Source of the DNA: an uncultured Clostridium sp.
GTDB taxonomy: Bacteria > Bacillota > Clostridia > Lachnospirales > Lachnospiraceae
Direction: 5' to 3'
Assembly (NCBI GenBank): GCA_900553925.1
Contig: USFH01000098.1
Span: forward strand, 1 to 8,153
DNA: 8,153 nucleotides
Part shown: positions 7,574 through 8,153 of the stretch, in pieces
Position numbering within the stretch: position 1 is the stretch's first letter
Layout of the letters: each line of letters starts with the position of its first letter
Made by a program: the position numbers and the translations under genes
Notes under the pieces: model-generated
The model's database searches: none
What the model was told of the DNA's origin: nothing
Seen by the model: the letters and a program-made list of their open reading frames with translations, nothing else

Positions 7574-8153
7574 TTACTGCTCAGCGTCCTTCAGGCTCAG
7601 GCTGATCTTACCCATGCGGTCAACCTCAAGAACCTTAACCTTGACTACATCACCGATATTTACGACATCCTCAACCTTCTCTACGCGGCGATCTGCCAGC
7701 TTAGAGATATGAATCAAACCGTCCTTATTTGGTGACAGTTCTACGAATGCACCAAAGTTCATAATACGAACAACCTTACCTTCGTAAGTCTTACCAACCT
7801 CGATTGGATCTACGATAGAACGGATGATCTTCAATGCCTTGTCCATACCTGCCTGCTCAACACCGCAGATAAATACATTTCCATCATCATCGATATCGAT
7901 CTTAACGCCTGTCTCCTCGATAATTGCGTTGATTGTCTTTCCTCTCTGGCCGATGATCTCACCGATCTTCTCTGGATCAACCTTTGTCTGGATGATCTTT
8001 GGAGCAAGCTCACCAACATGATCTCTTGGAGCTGCGATAGCCGGCTTCATACATGTATCCATGATGAAAAGTCTTGCCTCACGACATCTTGCGATTGCGC
8101 CCTCTACGATTGGACGTGTCAGACCATGAATCTTGATATCCATCTGGATTGCT
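7574..8153 (-). CDS. pnp: Polynucleotide phosphorylase, C-terminal KH-S1 part (partial, enters from right edge)
   Basis: The last 192 residues of PNPase, the trimeric 3'-to-5' exoribonuclease that degrades RNA phosphorolytically to nucleoside diphosphates. Reading starts at 8152 in phase, so an ATG at 8141-8143 is internal. Residues (numbered from the edge) 1-45 are the end of the second RNase PH-like domain, with AIQMDIKIHGLTRPIVEGA, typical of PNPase. A KH domain (about 51-112) has its GQRG nucleic-acid loop at 68-71, and an S1 domain (about 119-189) starts at VGKTYEGKVVRIMNFGAFVEL. The metal-binding active site lies outside the window. The protein stops three residues after the S1 domain, lacking the acidic tail or degradosome-binding extension of some bacteria. 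No terminator follows it, so transcripts probably read into the GH94 gene. Confidence 0.97.
   Translation of the reverse strand, partial: AIQMDIKIHGLTRPIVEGAIARCREARLFIMDTCMKPAIAAPRDHVGELAPKIIQTKVDPEKIGEIIGQRGKTINAIIEETGVKIDIDDDGNVFICGVEQAGMDKALKIIRSIVDPIEVGKTYEGKVVRIMNFGAFVELSPNKDGLIHISKLADRRVEKVEDVVNIGDVVKVKVLEVDRMGKISLSLKDAEQ

Noticed and set aside
7574..8143. Treating the ATG at 8141-8143 as the start of a small separate KH-S1 protein.
   Set aside because: The frame stays open to the window edge, and the residues just before it (AIQ) together with MDIKI match an internal stretch of full-length PNPase.

Overview
The window looks like a piece of chromosome from a Gram-positive, low-to-moderate-GC Clostridia member, most likely a Lachnospiraceae-type gut or anaerobic firmicute. 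This is an inference from gene content: a TepA/ClpP-like gene next to an FtsK/SpoIIIE translocase, a CBS-DRTGG manganese pyrophosphatase and a GH94 phosphorylase, with strong GGAGG ribosome binding sites and compact intergenic regions. No rRNA, tRNA, CRISPR array, insertion sequence or phage gene is visible.

Layout. Five of the six genes are on the minus strand. From the right edge leftward: the 3' end of pnp (PNPase KH and S1 domains, cut by the window edge); only 25 bases later a complete GH94 glycoside phosphorylase, closed by a clear intrinsic terminator (5068-5104); then a MATE-family multidrug/metabolite exporter. A bidirectional terminator (3484-3529) separates the exporter from the convergent plus-strand gene ppaC (1796-3454), a 552-residue family II pyrophosphatase with a regulatory CBS-DRTGG-CBS insert. 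ppaC is driven by a near-perfect sigma-A-type promoter (1714-1742). Divergent from ppaC, and again on the minus strand, are a TepA-like ClpP-fold serine peptidase (790-1608) and the N-terminal membrane domain of an FtsK/SpoIIIE DNA translocase (673 down to the left edge). They are separated by 116 bases containing a strong RNA hairpin.

How the genes relate. The order pnp ... tepA - ftsK/spoIIIE on one strand matches the order known in Bacillus subtilis (pnpA ... tepA ... spoIIIE), where sporulation and lysine/DAP-pathway genes lie between. Here that interval holds a GH94 phosphorylase, a MATE exporter and a pyrophosphatase on the opposite strand, so it appears to be an old housekeeping backbone with lineage-specific cargo. 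PNPase and GH94 both use inorganic phosphate as co-substrate, and the pyrophosphatase produces it. That functional link is suggestive but unproven.

Nothing here amounts to a clearly undescribed system. The most useful leads are the tight pnp-GH94 arrangement, the unresolved substrate of the GH94 enzyme, whose acceptor-side motifs differ from ordinary cellobiose phosphorylase, and the hairpin between tepA and ftsK.
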